Positions 25,901-34,782 of a stretch of 64,000 nucleotides of DNA are shown piece after piece. This DNA is from DTU072 sp050309775 (GTDB taxonomy: Bacteria > Bacillota > Clostridia > Christensenellales > DTU072). The notes beneath the pieces were generated by a model. That model was not told the DNA's origin, did not search any database, and worked only from the letters and a program-made list of their open reading frames with translations. How positions within the stretch are numbered: the first letter of the stretch is position 1; each line of letters opens with the position of its first letter. The position numbers were made by a program, and so were the translations under genes. Location of the stretch: the NCBI GenBank assembly GCA_050309775.1, contig JBNRMV010000017.1:35569-99568 (forward strand), given 5' to 3'.

Positions 25901-28900
25901 CATTGACAGTTTTCAGCCCTTGAATAGATTCATATCCAGCGTTGATAGCGGAAACTTGGTAGCGGCGTTGATGATTACTAAAGAATTCCTGAAAGAAATA
26001 AATGAAAAGTCTGCGGCTGCGCTTGCCGAAAAAATCATTGAGAACACCAACCTTGAAGCGCTTTATGACCATGAAAAAGGACAGTTTTTTATCGGTTATG
26101 ACGAGACTCAGAACGCTTATTCGGGACATTATGACATACTGGCATCGGAAGCAAGGCTGTTGAGTCTGATTTTTATTGCCAAAAGCGGCAAGGTGGCGCA
26201 CTGGCGCAATCTGCAAAGGGATTATACTCCAATTATGGGCAACACTTTGCTTTCATGGAGCGGCACAATGTTTGAATACCTTATGTCGGACCACTTTATT
26301 GCGCCGCCGCGTTTTTCATTGCTTTATGATACGGCGCAAAATGCCGCCACTATACAGTCAAAAAGCAAATTCAAGGGTATATGGGGCGTCAGCGAAAGCG
26401 GATATTATGCCTTTGACGACGAGTTAAGATATCAATATTACGCTTTCGGATTAAGCAAACTGTCGCTGCGCAGCGAGTTTGACAAAGGCATAGTATCGCC
26501 GTACAGTTCTGCGCTGGCCTTGAAATATCTTAAAAAACCAGCGCTTGAAAACCTTGAAAAAATTGAAAAAGCCGGCGGATTTGGCGATTATGGCTTTTAT
26601 GAGGCAATAGATTTGAGCGGCAGCCCACGATTTATATCATCGTATATGACCCACCACCAAGGCATGATATTGACTGCGCTGGCAAACTGTCTTAAAGATA
26701 ATATTTTCTGCCGCCTTATGTCACAAAACGATTGCATAAACGGCGCAGTAAATTTATTAAATGAATTAAAGAGCGAGTACTCATATACTTTGCCTTACCG
26801 CAAAGAAAACCAATTGTCAATAAAAGATAAAGATGAATACTTTGAAAATATTACCAAGGTCGAATTCTCCCCAAAAGCCGCTGCGCTTACAAACGGTACT
26901 ATGAGCGTATGCGTGGATACGCTGGGGAATAACTTTGTGCGGTGGGAAAACATTTATGTCAACGCTTATAGACGGCAGTTTGGCGAGCCCAACGGCGGAT
27001 ATTTTTATGTCTATGATACGCAAGGCAATGTTTATTCGTCGGCATATTCACCCCTTTGTCAAAACATGGAGGACTATTGCATTTCATATTCTGCCGTTGA
27101 AATTACCCTCCAAAATACAAAAAAAGGCATAAAAACCGACATTTGCATTGCTGACGGCATTGATGCCGAGGTGCGCAGACTAAGCGTGCCGGAGGACATG
27201 AAAGATGCAAGAGTCGGGTATTATATGGATATATGCATGAATACCTATGACGGTTTTAACGCTCACCCGATATTCAGCAATCTTTTTGTGGCGACAAGTT
27301 TTGACGAAGAAAACAACGCCATCATTGTTCATAAAAGGTCAATGAAAAAAGAAGGCGATTTGTTTGCGGCATTTATTATAAGAGGATTGAGCGATATTAA
27401 GGTTGAAACAAACCGTTTCAATCTTTTGGGCAGAAACGGCAGCGAAAAGTCACCGAAGTTCTTTGACAAAACAGGCAAGGATTATCCGTCAATGGGCGAT
27501 GTACTTGAACCTGCCGTGGGTTTTTCGGGCGTAATTTCTGGCAACAACGGCGAATGTCAGCTGATAACAGTTGTCGCAAAGTCGCAGGAAGAGTTATACA
27601 CAAATATAAAAATGTTGCCCGAAGACTTTTATCGATATGCAAAAGAATCTTCAAGAATGAAGATAAAAATTGCGCCCGTCGCCAATCGTATGTTGGGCAG
27701 TCTTTTGTATACTCCTTATCCCAATAAAACGCTGCTGCGCGCGCTGAAAAGCCGTCATATAAATGAATTCAGGGAAATAACGCACCACAAAAAAGCCGTT
27801 GTATATATATATGACGAAACAAAAAACAATTGCTTTGAGGAGCTTTTGCAAGCAGCAAGGCAATGGAAAATTCTTGGCGTTCAGGTTCGTCTTATAATAT
27901 ATTACAGCGAAAATTTCAAAGAAACGCAAAAGGAGCATATAATTGAGCAGTTAAAAACTAATTATATTGACGACTTTATGCTGGCGGAAAAAAGCGTAAA
28001 GGACACGAATGTTTTTGATTATGCGTTTGCCGTACTGGACAGTTCTCTTGCCGTTGTGGATAACAGACCGCCTGAAAACATTTTGCAAAATATAGAAATA
28101 AAACCTGATGTGGGAATTGACGCATTTGAAAAGGACTGCCCCGAAAGCACATTAAAGAGCGGTAACGGACATTTTTGTCAGAACAAATATGTGCTTGCGC
28201 AGCAACCTGCATTGCCGTACAGTAATGTAATTTGCGACAAATTCGGCGGTATGATTGTCACAGAAAATCACGGCGGATTTTTCTATTTTGAAAATTCTAG
28301 GGAATTCAAAGTCACCGACTTTGCCTTTGACCCCGTGAAAGATAAACCTTACGAATATATTTTAGTCAAGGACGACAGCGGATATTTGCGCATAAACGGC
28401 GGCAGCGGACCTCACCGAAAAACTGTATATTCAAAGGGAGTTTTGGAACATTTTTGCTATACTCAGAATTTTGATTTCATTACGCAAAGCTATATAATTT
28501 ATGAGGGCAGAGCAAAGGTTACGGAAATATCCGTTGAGAGCAAAACGCAGGCGCTGACGCAGATACTTTATGCCATGTATCCTTCGCTAAGTTGGAAAAC
28601 GGACAGAGATTTTGTTGCCATGGAAACAGAAGGTTCGGTAATATCAATTTATAACTTACAAAACGGACATAAACTCTACTTGAAAGCAATAAGCGCCGGC
28701 GGCGAAGTTGCCGATTGTTGCTGTGACGGACAAATGTTGCCGTACTTTGAGTTTAATTCTGTTGAGAATTATCCGTTCAGAGCTTTTTTTGTTGCCTCGA
28801 CCGACGCCGTACTGCTGAGTTCGTTAATTCCAAAAACCATACTGCAAACAAAGCAACAAAGCATAGAAAAATTTAACAGTTTGTCAAATATAGACATAAA

Positions 28901-30335
28901 ATCGCCGGTTAAAAGTTTCAATTATCTTGCAAACAATCTGCTTTACCAGGTGTATAGCAGCCGTTTGCGAGGCAAATGCGGTTATTATCAAAGCGGCGGC
29001 GCAACGGGATTCCGTGACCAGCTTCAGGACTGTCTGGCATTTTTGCATTCAAATCCGGAATTAGCAAGGGAGCAAATTTTGTATTCGGCAACAAAGCAAT
29101 ATGAAGAAGGCGATGTCATGCACTGGTGGCATCACCCAAGTTTTGGGCTGCGCACGAGAATAACCGATGACAGGCTTTATTTGCCTTATGCCGTTAGCCT
29201 TTATGTGGAATTTACCGGAGATAGCGGCATACTTGATACACAGTTGGAATATCTTACTTCTCCGCCGCTTGCCGAGGGTCAGCATTCTAGACTGGAAAAC
29301 CCTCCGCTGACAAGTTACAAAGAAAGCCTTGAACAGCATTGTATTAGGGCAATAAAAAGTGTTCTTAGATTCGGCGAGCATAAGTTGTTGTTGCTTGGCG
29401 GCGGCGATTGGAATGACGGCTTGGACTTTGCCGGCATAGAGGGCAGAGGTGAAAGCGTGGCGCTGTCCATGCTGTGCTATGAAGTGCTGCAAATGTTCAA
29501 AGAGCATTGCAAAGATGAAAACAAAGAGTATTTCGGGCGTGTGGCTATTGAGTTAAAAAAGAGTATAGAAACGCATTGTTTCGAGGACGGACAGTATAAG
29601 CGGCTCTTCAGCGACGAGGGCAAATGGCTTGGCGCAAAGAATGTGCCGCATTATCAGGTTGACCTTGTGGCACAGAGTTTTGCCGTACTGTCGGGAATAG
29701 CAGACAAAGACCGCGCGCAGACAGCTATGGACGCCGCTGAAACGCTTGTAGACGAAAGGCTTGGAATAATAAAACTGCTTTCTCCGCCGCAGACAAAAGA
29801 CAACTATTTGGGCTATATTTCGTCATATCCTCCGGGCACAAGAGAAAACGGCGGACAGTATTCGCATGCGGCAATTTGGTTCATAATGGCGCTTATACGA
29901 ACGGGCAGAACGGAAAAAGCCTATGAGTATTTTCAAATGATAAACCCCGTAGAAAAATGCAGGCACAAGGACAACAACAAAATGTATATGGGTGAGCCTT
30001 ATGTTTTGGCAGGCGATGTATATCTGAACAAAGACAACGAGGGCAGAATGGGCTGGAGCTGGTATACGGGCAGCGCCGCATGGGCATACAGGCTGATTGT
30101 GGAGGAGTTTTATGGACTGAAAAGGCGGGGAGATACGCTTGTTATTAAACCGTCGCTACCCAAAAAACTTTTCAACTCTGAACTGATTTACAGATACAAA
30201 CAGTCGGAATATCAGTTTGAATTTTTATCTGCGCATAAAAACAGGTTGGTTGTTGACGGCATAGAGATTGAAGATTGGGAAATAGAACTGCACGACAAAA
30301 AGCGTTCACGCGTGATAGTGGAATTGCATGTCTAA
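22917..30335 (+). CDS. Cyclic beta-1,2-glucan synthase-like protein (GT84-glucoamylase-GH94)
   Basis: A 2472-residue membrane enzyme with the NdvB/ChvB architecture. An N-terminal membrane helix is followed by a cytosolic region and a helix pair near residues 365-410. The GT84 glycosyltransferase has FIVTLDADN near residue 550 and GKGIYRLKSF, followed by further membrane segments near 720-770 and 850-890. A glycoamylase-type domain contains SGHYDILASEARL and TYMTHHQGMI-like ISSYMTHHQGM. A GH94 phosphorylase module ends the protein with LGGGDWNDGLDFAG (catalytic Asp near residue 2160) and YPPGTRENGGQYSHA. It is somewhat shorter than rhizobial enzymes (about 2800). It is likely to build and size cyclic or linear beta-1,2-glucans from UDP-glucose; product identity is inferred. 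It is monocistronic, with AAAGGAG before the ATG. Confidence 0.9.
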   Translation: MVYTIVIFANIIILLALGYAMSAKKPEIKQMIRLDDEDFVRTLLPFARSMRVTDYGRGYNLASIYPVIYKAYKLTERKARAKHAMFEYEKWLYQNIYLVKRFIYSQNKISFKRLPHIKNEVRIMELARFVVTKSLCCLNRQRVDLAMQSIKNELSLCFEEICNFNNAIGCAIIEQIYILSQRIIFYNNNKHAAENGYISNKRMSSDIYNYYLLQNPKLREQTLGILEKMGIKPQSVLINYNMSLTESTKMAECLFKALMDHSLFVPKNKILEYHNADNILCKHKSYQNMSLETRLSFYGIIERISDSINVNETLTAARLVELADANKTDIGSILYDHPNALRRAVKSGKLTRILPVKNSVCELWYILCIAVLTLAICFGFYVWTGNLLASILALLPTMLICEQLLNTLVNPYLKKRVLPQMNYQNIPAECNTMVVVSHYICSREQAREAVTHLLQLRAGNLDDNIQLAILADLKRSDSETLDTDKDIIEEFFLLQKYSNCNVFLRKRVKIGKNYGGYERKRGAIMALNDYLLTGKDENFAFILDKNHKKPEFIVTLDADNTVITGTVKDLINIISHPYNSKYDLINAHSRYNLYSVNTLFAKRFLSGAGLSGYPIYSTFYYNLFGKDIFCGKGIYRLKSFQSKLQDILPSKKILSHDILEGAIVQTGCGVTIFEDAPKSFIAERERRKRWQRGDIQLLPFVGKCWKNDEKKPCKSTISPFYRFLIVRNAAAVLKELFLAALALVALIFYPAIWKIFLLLTIMPFVINQFCILQGLRNNIRLRYVAERTVDNAYSYFEDLLMLPYYALSNTIIFIKTLFRMLSHGNLLEWKTYYQTQQQRNFSSYVQEFTPTIVFTALFGGLLFFLGISPLAFLLVMTSAYFFQLSLFISGADINDDELQHGEKQKLMQYAEKTYRFFQLMATPSGIVGDNIQIKPYKGQAKNTSSTNIGFTMLADIAAYYLNLIDKKTAVELVTNRLRSIDIMPKWKGNLYNWYCIDSFQPLNRFISSVDSGNLVAALMITKEFLKEINEKSAAALAEKIIENTNLEALYDHEKGQFFIGYDETQNAYSGHYDILASEARLLSLIFIAKSGKVAHWRNLQRDYTPIMGNTLLSWSGTMFEYLMSDHFIAPPRFSLLYDTAQNAATIQSKSKFKGIWGVSESGYYAFDDELRYQYYAFGLSKLSLRSEFDKGIVSPYSSALALKYLKKPALENLEKIEKAGGFGDYGFYEAIDLSGSPRFISSYMTHHQGMILTALANCLKDNIFCRLMSQNDCINGAVNLLNELKSEYSYTLPYRKENQLSIKDKDEYFENITKVEFSPKAAALTNGTMSVCVDTLGNNFVRWENIYVNAYRRQFGEPNGGYFYVYDTQGNVYSSAYSPLCQNMEDYCISYSAVEITLQNTKKGIKTDICIADGIDAEVRRLSVPEDMKDARVGYYMDICMNTYDGFNAHPIFSNLFVATSFDEENNAIIVHKRSMKKEGDLFAAFIIRGLSDIKVETNRFNLLGRNGSEKSPKFFDKTGKDYPSMGDVLEPAVGFSGVISGNNGECQLITVVAKSQEELYTNIKMLPEDFYRYAKESSRMKIKIAPVANRMLGSLLYTPYPNKTLLRALKSRHINEFREITHHKKAVVYIYDETKNNCFEELLQAARQWKILGVQVRLIIYYSENFKETQKEHIIEQLKTNYIDDFMLAEKSVKDTNVFDYAFAVLDSSLAVVDNRPPENILQNIEIKPDVGIDAFEKDCPESTLKSGNGHFCQNKYVLAQQPALPYSNVICDKFGGMIVTENHGGFFYFENSREFKVTDFAFDPVKDKPYEYILVKDDSGYLRINGGSGPHRKTVYSKGVLEHFCYTQNFDFITQSYIIYEGRAKVTEISVESKTQALTQILYAMYPSLSWKTDRDFVAMETEGSVISIYNLQNGHKLYLKAISAGGEVADCCCDGQMLPYFEFNSVENYPFRAFFVASTDAVLLSSLIPKTILQTKQQSIEKFNSLSNIDIKSPVKSFNYLANNLLYQVYSSRLRGKCGYYQSGGATGFRDQLQDCLAFLHSNPELAREQILYSATKQYEEGDVMHWWHHPSFGLRTRITDDRLYLPYAVSLYVEFTGDSGILDTQLEYLTSPPLAEGQHSRLENPPLTSYKESLEQHCIRAIKSVLRFGEHKLLLLGGGDWNDGLDFAGIEGRGESVALSMLCYEVLQMFKEHCKDENKEYFGRVAIELKKSIETHCFEDGQYKRLFSDEGKWLGAKNVPHYQVDLVAQSFAVLSGIADKDRAQTAMDAAETLVDERLGIIKLLSPPQTKDNYLGYISSYPPGTRENGGQYSHAAIWFIMALIRTGRTEKAYEYFQMINPVEKCRHKDNNKMYMGEPYVLAGDVYLNKDNEGRMGWSWYTGSAAWAYRLIVEEFYGLKRRGDTLVIKPSLPKKLFNSELIYRYKQSEYQFEFLSAHKNRLVVDGIEIEDWEIELHDKKRSRVIVELHV

Positions 30336-30349
30336 GCTGGGGATTATCC

Positions 30350-30378
30350 TTGACATTTATAGGAAATAATAGTAATAT
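30350..30378 (+). promoter_or_regulatory. Sigma-A promoter of rarA, predicting a leaderless mRNA
   Basis: TTGACA (30350-30355), 17-nt spacer, TAATAT (30373-30378). Transcription would begin 6-8 nt downstream, at 30384-30386, which is the A of the rarA ATG at 30385. Confidence 0.75.
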
Positions 30379-30384
30379 CTAGTT

Positions 30385-31665
30385 ATGGATTTGTTTGAAA
30401 CCAACCGACAAAAAAATGCTCCGCTTGCCGAAAGAATGAGATGCTCCTCCCTTGACGATTTTTTGGGACAGCAGCACATTGCCGGCAAGGGCAGTTTGTT
30501 GCGCAGAGCAATACTTGCGGACAGGTTGGGCAGCTGCATATTTTATGGACCTACCGGAGTGGGCAAGACCACGCTGGCGAACATAATAGCGCAGACGACA
30601 AATTCAAATTATGTCTACCTGAACGCCGTTTCCAGCGGAGTTGCCGACGCAAAAAAAGTCATAGAAGAGGCGCGCAGTCTGCTTTCGCTTTATGGCAAAA
30701 AGACATATCTTTTGCTTGACGAGTGTCACAGATGGAACAAAGCGCAATCCGACAGCATGTTGTCGGCTATCGAAAAAGGCGAAATTATATTCATCGGCAG
30801 CACCACGGAGAACCCGTACATAAGTATGACGAAGGCAATAGTCAGCCGATGCAGAGTGTTTGAGTTTTTGCCGCTGTCAGATGCCGACATAAGAACAGGG
30901 ATTGAAAGAGCCCTTACCGACAAAAAGAACGGACTGGGAATGTACTCCGTCAACCTAGAGGAAGCCGCATTGAGGCATCTTATATATGCGTCAAAAGGCG
31001 ATTTGCGTGTGGCATACAATGCGCTGGAGCTTGCCGTACTGACGACAGACCCCGACAACAACGGCGCCATTACTATCACAAAAGATATTATGGCGCAATC
31101 AATCCAAAATCCGCCGCTTAGCATTGACGAAAGCATATATTATGACATGTTGAGCGCATTTTGCAAAAGTTTACGGGGCAGCGATGCCGATGCGGCGCTT
31201 TATTATGCAATGCGCCTCATAAACGCTGGGTGCGACCCTTTATTGATATTGCGGCGGCTGATAGCCCATTCCGCAGAGGATGTCGGGCTTGCCGACCCGA
31301 ACGCCATGCTCATGGCGGTCAGCGCTTTGACGGCCTATGAAAAAATGGGTTTGCCCGAGGGCAGGTTGCCGATGTGTCAGGCAATTATATATGTTTGCAA
31401 TGCGCCGAAGTCCAACAGCGTGGTTGTGGCGCTTTCGGAGGCTGACGCAGCATCAAAAGAAGCGCACGATGTAGTGCCTATGTATTTGCGTGACACAAAC
31501 TACAAAACACAAAAAATAAGCGGTTACAAATATCCCCATGATTACGGCGGATATGTGGAGCAGCAATATTTGCCTGATACCATAAAAGACAGAATTTTTT
31601 ATCGCCCGTCCAACAACGGCATGGAAAAAAATATCAAAATAAAAAAACTTAAAAAGGAGAATTGA
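30385..31665 (+). CDS. rarA: Replication-associated recombination protein RarA (MgsA)
   Basis: AAA+ ATPase that acts at stalled forks and associates with SSB. It begins MDLFETNRQKNAPLAERMR, the family-typical N-terminus, so the start is secure. Walker A is GPTGVGKTTLA, Walker B is LLLDECHRWNKAQSD (usual form DEIHRFNK), sensor 1 is FIGSTTENPY, and the C-terminal tetramerisation domain has GCDPLLILRRL and SNSVVVALSEA. Length of 426 residues is normal. There is no Shine-Dalgarno sequence, and the predicted transcription start coincides with the ATG. It is followed 2 bases later by rubrerythrin. Confidence 0.95.
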   Translation: MDLFETNRQKNAPLAERMRCSSLDDFLGQQHIAGKGSLLRRAILADRLGSCIFYGPTGVGKTTLANIIAQTTNSNYVYLNAVSSGVADAKKVIEEARSLLSLYGKKTYLLLDECHRWNKAQSDSMLSAIEKGEIIFIGSTTENPYISMTKAIVSRCRVFEFLPLSDADIRTGIERALTDKKNGLGMYSVNLEEAALRHLIYASKGDLRVAYNALELAVLTTDPDNNGAITITKDIMAQSIQNPPLSIDESIYYDMLSAFCKSLRGSDADAALYYAMRLINAGCDPLLILRRLIAHSAEDVGLADPNAMLMAVSALTAYEKMGLPEGRLPMCQAIIYVCNAPKSNSVVVALSEADAASKEAHDVVPMYLRDTNYKTQKISGYKYPHDYGGYVEQQYLPDTIKDRIFYRPSNNGMEKNIKIKKLKKEN

Positions 31666-31667
31666 TT

Positions 31668-32207
31668 ATGTCAAAAAAACTTGCAGGGTCAAAGACCGAA
31701 AAAAACCTTTGGACAGCTTTTGCCGGAGAGAGCCAAGCTCGCAACAAATATGATTACTATGCTTCAAAAGCAAAGAAAGAAGGCTATGAGCAAATAGCAG
31801 GATATTTTGCAGAGACCGCCGCCAACGAAAAAGAGCATGCGAAGATTTGGTTCAAAAAGCTCAACGGTATAGGCACGACGATTGAGAACCTTATTGACGC
31901 CGCCGCAGGAGAGAACTATGAGTGGACAGAAATGTATGCTCAGTTCGCAAAAGAGGCGGAAGAAGAGGGCTTTGACGATTTGGCAAGGCTTTTCGCCGGA
32001 GTAGCCGCCATCGAAAAAACGCACGAACAAAGATACAATGAGTTGCTTGCCAACATACAGACAGGAGCTGTTTTCGCAAGACCCGAAAAGGTCGTTTGGG
32101 AGTGCAGAAACTGCGGCAACCGCGTGACCAGTGAAAATGCGCCCGATGTATGCGATGTGTGCGACCATCCGCAGGCATTCTATCAGCTACTTGTAAAAAA
32201 TTATTAA
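31668..32207 (+). CDS. rbr: Rubrerythrin
   Basis: Non-haem di-iron peroxidase that protects anaerobes from hydrogen peroxide. An N-terminal ferritin-like four-helix domain carries the iron ligands in FAGESQARNKYDYYA, AANEKEH and AAIEKTHEQRY. A C-terminal rubredoxin-like domain has C-x2-C (WECRNCGNR) and C-x2-C (VCDVCDHPQAFY). The ATG at 31668 follows AAAAAGGAG; an in-frame TTG 6 bases upstream is less likely. Length 179 residues. It supports an anaerobic lifestyle. The downstream gap contains the long hairpin at 32240-32309. Confidence 0.97.
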   Translation: MSKKLAGSKTEKNLWTAFAGESQARNKYDYYASKAKKEGYEQIAGYFAETAANEKEHAKIWFKKLNGIGTTIENLIDAAAGENYEWTEMYAQFAKEAEEEGFDDLARLFAGVAAIEKTHEQRYNELLANIQTGAVFARPEKVVWECRNCGNRVTSENAPDVCDVCDHPQAFYQLLVKNY

Positions 32208-32239
32208 AAAAGGGATACATAGACCCATGTAACAATAAT

Positions 32240-32309
32240 CTGTGAATGCTCACCAAGCCGCGTCACCGCAAATGCGCTTTGCATGCGCGCGGCTTTGGCT
32301 CATTTACAG
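32240..32309. repeat. Three-tier 70-nt imperfect palindrome in the rbr-ABC intergenic region
   Basis: Nested stems: CTGTGAATG with CATTTACAG (32240-32248 / 32301-32309, one G-U); CCAAGCCGCG with CGCGGCTTTGG (32253-32262 / 32288-32298, one bulge); and GCAAA with TTTGC (32268-32272 / 32278-32282) around a 5-nt loop. No T-run follows on either side, so it is not a simple terminator. It could be a REP-like palindrome, a small structured RNA or an mRNA-stabilising element. Confidence 0.6.
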
Positions 32310-32333
32310 CCTTTGCACCGCATAAACTATACT
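32303..32333 (+). promoter_or_regulatory. Weak candidate promoter for the ABC exporter operon
   Basis: TTTACA (32303-32308), 19-nt spacer and TATACT (32328-32333). The spacer is longer than ideal and the -35 lies in the 3' arm of the 70-nt palindrome. If real, formation of that structure could affect polymerase access. Confidence 0.35.
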
Positions 32334-32360
32334 CACTTCATCTAGGAGAATTTTGAGACC

Positions 32361-33107
32361 ATGATTGAAATATATAACTTAACAAAAGAATACAACAACA
32401 GCAAAGTCAAAGCCGTCGATAATATTACTTTGAATGTTAATGGCGGCGAAATTTTTGGTTTTTTGGGACCAAACGGCGCAGGAAAGTCCACTACAATAAA
32501 ATGTATGACTGGTATCTTGCCGTTTTCGCAAGGGCATATAAAGGTATGCGGCATCGATATTAAAGAAGAGCCCGTCAAAGCAAAAATGAACATAGGCTAT
32601 GTGCCTGATGAACATATCGTTTATGAGGGCTTGACGGGATTTGAATATATAAACTTCATTGCCGATGTTTTTGCCGTACCGACCAAAGAACGCAAAGAAA
32701 GAATAGAAAAGTATGCAAAACTTTTTGATATGCAAAGCAACCTCAACAACAAAATGTCGTCATATTCTCATGGTATGAAACAAAAAATCAGCCTTATCTC
32801 GGCGCTTGTTCACGAACCAAAAATTTGGGTGCTTGACGAGCCGATGACGGGGCTTGACCCACAGGCGTCATTTAATCTTAAACAGCTTATGGCGCAGCAT
32901 GCCGAACAGGGCAATGTAGTTTTCTTTTCGTCTCATGTTCTTGAAGTCGTGCAGAAGGTTTGTACAAAAGTTGCCATAATAGACAAAGGCAAACTCATTA
33001 CTGTATTTGACATAAAAGAACTCAAAGAAAAGAGGTCGGATATGAGTCTAGAGGACTTTTTCCTCAATCTTACACAGAATAATGAGGCGGCAGATGACAA
33101 ATTTTAA
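32361..33107 (+). CDS. ABC transporter ATP-binding protein (ABC-2 exporter type)
   Basis: A 248-residue nucleotide-binding subunit. Walker A is GPNGAGKST. The signature is degenerate, YSHGMKQKISL in place of LSGGQ. Walker B is WVLDEPMTGLDP, and the H-loop is in SSHVLEV. Its closest general type is the CcmA/YxlF-like group that pairs with large ABC-2 permeases. It overlaps the following permease gene. Substrate unknown; no drug- or lantibiotic-specific gene is nearby. Confidence 0.92.
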   Translation: MIEIYNLTKEYNNSKVKAVDNITLNVNGGEIFGFLGPNGAGKSTTIKCMTGILPFSQGHIKVCGIDIKEEPVKAKMNIGYVPDEHIVYEGLTGFEYINFIADVFAVPTKERKERIEKYAKLFDMQSNLNNKMSSYSHGMKQKISLISALVHEPKIWVLDEPMTGLDPQASFNLKQLMAQHAEQGNVVFFSSHVLEVVQKVCTKVAIIDKGKLITVFDIKELKEKRSDMSLEDFFLNLTQNNEAADDKF

Positions 33108-34782
33108 GCTGACAAAAAGTCTATTTCTGACGATATTTAGAAACAATATAAAGAAAGTACGAGGACTGGGCGAAAAGAAAGGTCAAAAGATTGCATCGCT
33201 TATAGCCATAGGTTTTGGAGCCATTTCGCTTTTGGCATATCTGGCAATATTTACAGCCATGATGACAAGGGCAACCATTTCGGCAGGGCAGCACGAAAAA
33301 CTGCTTTATATGTTTGTCGGCGCCTCCCAAATAGCAGTGCTGTTTCTTGGTTCTATGGCGTCTATGAGCTATTTATATTTTTCCAAAGACAACCAGCTGT
33401 TGGCATCGCTTCCCATTCCCTCAAAAGTTGTGTTCATGGCAAAACTTGCCATGTCTTATATTTCGGAGTTTATTATAGCCGCAGCAATAATTCTGCCTAC
33501 TGTCACGACTTACGGAATTGTTTGCATTGTCAGCGGAATACCGCTTAACGCAGCATTCTTTATTGTTGAGATACTGGGCATATTTTTGCTTCCTGTTATA
33601 CCGCTGCTGGTTATCAGCGTCATTTCTTTGCCGCTGATGTATGTCATGGCGATGTTGAAACGGCGTACTTTAAGCAACGCTATTGCGCTGGGCATAGTCA
33701 TTATTGTAGCCATGTCGGCATATTTCGGACTTTTGGGTAGTTTTGCCAATATGTCCAACAACATGGACGACAGCGGCATAATTGTTTTGTCGCCGCAGTT
33801 TGTATCAATGCTGAACAATGCAAGCAAAATTTTTATTTTCAACAAACCTTTTATAGATGCCATGTTGGGCAAAAAGGTTGCGCTCAACCTTTTGATTTAC
33901 ATTGCAGGGGTGGCGGTTGTCACCGTCATAAATGTGCTGCTGTCTTCGGTGTTCTACAAGAAAGGTATTTCGGTAATCATAGAGGGTGACGGCAAGCGTG
34001 GCGCACAAAAAACCAAGAAAGAACTGGTTTATACCTCGGCAGGCCTAAAATATTCAATGATACGCAAGGAGATAAAAACGCTGGCGAACACCCCGGCAAT
34101 GCTGGTTACTTCGCTTATGGGCGTAGTAATGGGACCGGTAATTTTGATATTTATGGCAAAATCGGGAGGATTGAATATCACTTCCAATCCTGCACGCGCG
34201 CAATTCTATGTTATCGGGTTTGTGTCATATTTTGTTTCGCTTATGGTAGGCGGCACCAATCAGGTGGCAATGGTCGGGTTTTCTCGGGAGGGCAAGAGCC
34301 TTTATATTTTGAAGTCTTTGCCGCTGTCGGCGGATTTGCTCGTAAAGACAAAACTTCTTGTTGCCACATCAATGAATCTCATTACTGTGCTGTTGGTATC
34401 AGTTGTATACTTTATCATAATACCCGGCAACAACATTGTAGCCGTAGCAATCATTGCCGCCGTTACGCTAAGCTGCGGATTCGGCATAAACTGTCTGGGG
34501 CTTTATAACGACATGAAGAACCCTAATTTGAAGTGGCTGAACATTAACGAACTGACACGAAACAACAAGCGCGCCATAAAACCCGCGCTGACTGCCGCAG
34601 GTATAGGCATAGCTTATATGGCAATGGGCATGCTATTAAGTCTACAAGAATCCATAAATATAATATGGTCTTATGTGCTTTTTGCCGGAGTGTCCTTGCT
34701 TGTAAACACAGTGCTGATTATCGTCGGCTACAAAAAACTGTTCGACAATCCCCAACACTTGTTGGAACAAATAGAGGACTAA
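33094..34782 (+). CDS. ABC transporter permease, large ABC-2-like protein
   Basis: A 562-residue integral membrane protein with about a dozen hydrophobic segments in two halves, split by a hydrophilic stretch near residues 285-325 (GDGKRGAQKTKKELVY). It has no soluble domain and is presumably the channel partner of the preceding ATPase. The ATG at 33094 is chosen; an alternative in-frame ATG at 33082 adds 4 residues. Both lie inside the end of the ATPase gene, indicating coupled translation. The cargo cannot be inferred. Confidence 0.88.
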   Translation: MTNFKLTKSLFLTIFRNNIKKVRGLGEKKGQKIASLIAIGFGAISLLAYLAIFTAMMTRATISAGQHEKLLYMFVGASQIAVLFLGSMASMSYLYFSKDNQLLASLPIPSKVVFMAKLAMSYISEFIIAAAIILPTVTTYGIVCIVSGIPLNAAFFIVEILGIFLLPVIPLLVISVISLPLMYVMAMLKRRTLSNAIALGIVIIVAMSAYFGLLGSFANMSNNMDDSGIIVLSPQFVSMLNNASKIFIFNKPFIDAMLGKKVALNLLIYIAGVAVVTVINVLLSSVFYKKGISVIIEGDGKRGAQKTKKELVYTSAGLKYSMIRKEIKTLANTPAMLVTSLMGVVMGPVILIFMAKSGGLNITSNPARAQFYVIGFVSYFVSLMVGGTNQVAMVGFSREGKSLYILKSLPLSADLLVKTKLLVATSMNLITVLLVSVVYFIIIPGNNIVAVAIIAAVTLSCGFGINCLGLYNDMKNPNLKWLNINELTRNNKRAIKPALTAAGIGIAYMAMGMLLSLQESINIIWSYVLFAGVSLLVNTVLIIVGYKKLFDNPQHLLEQIED

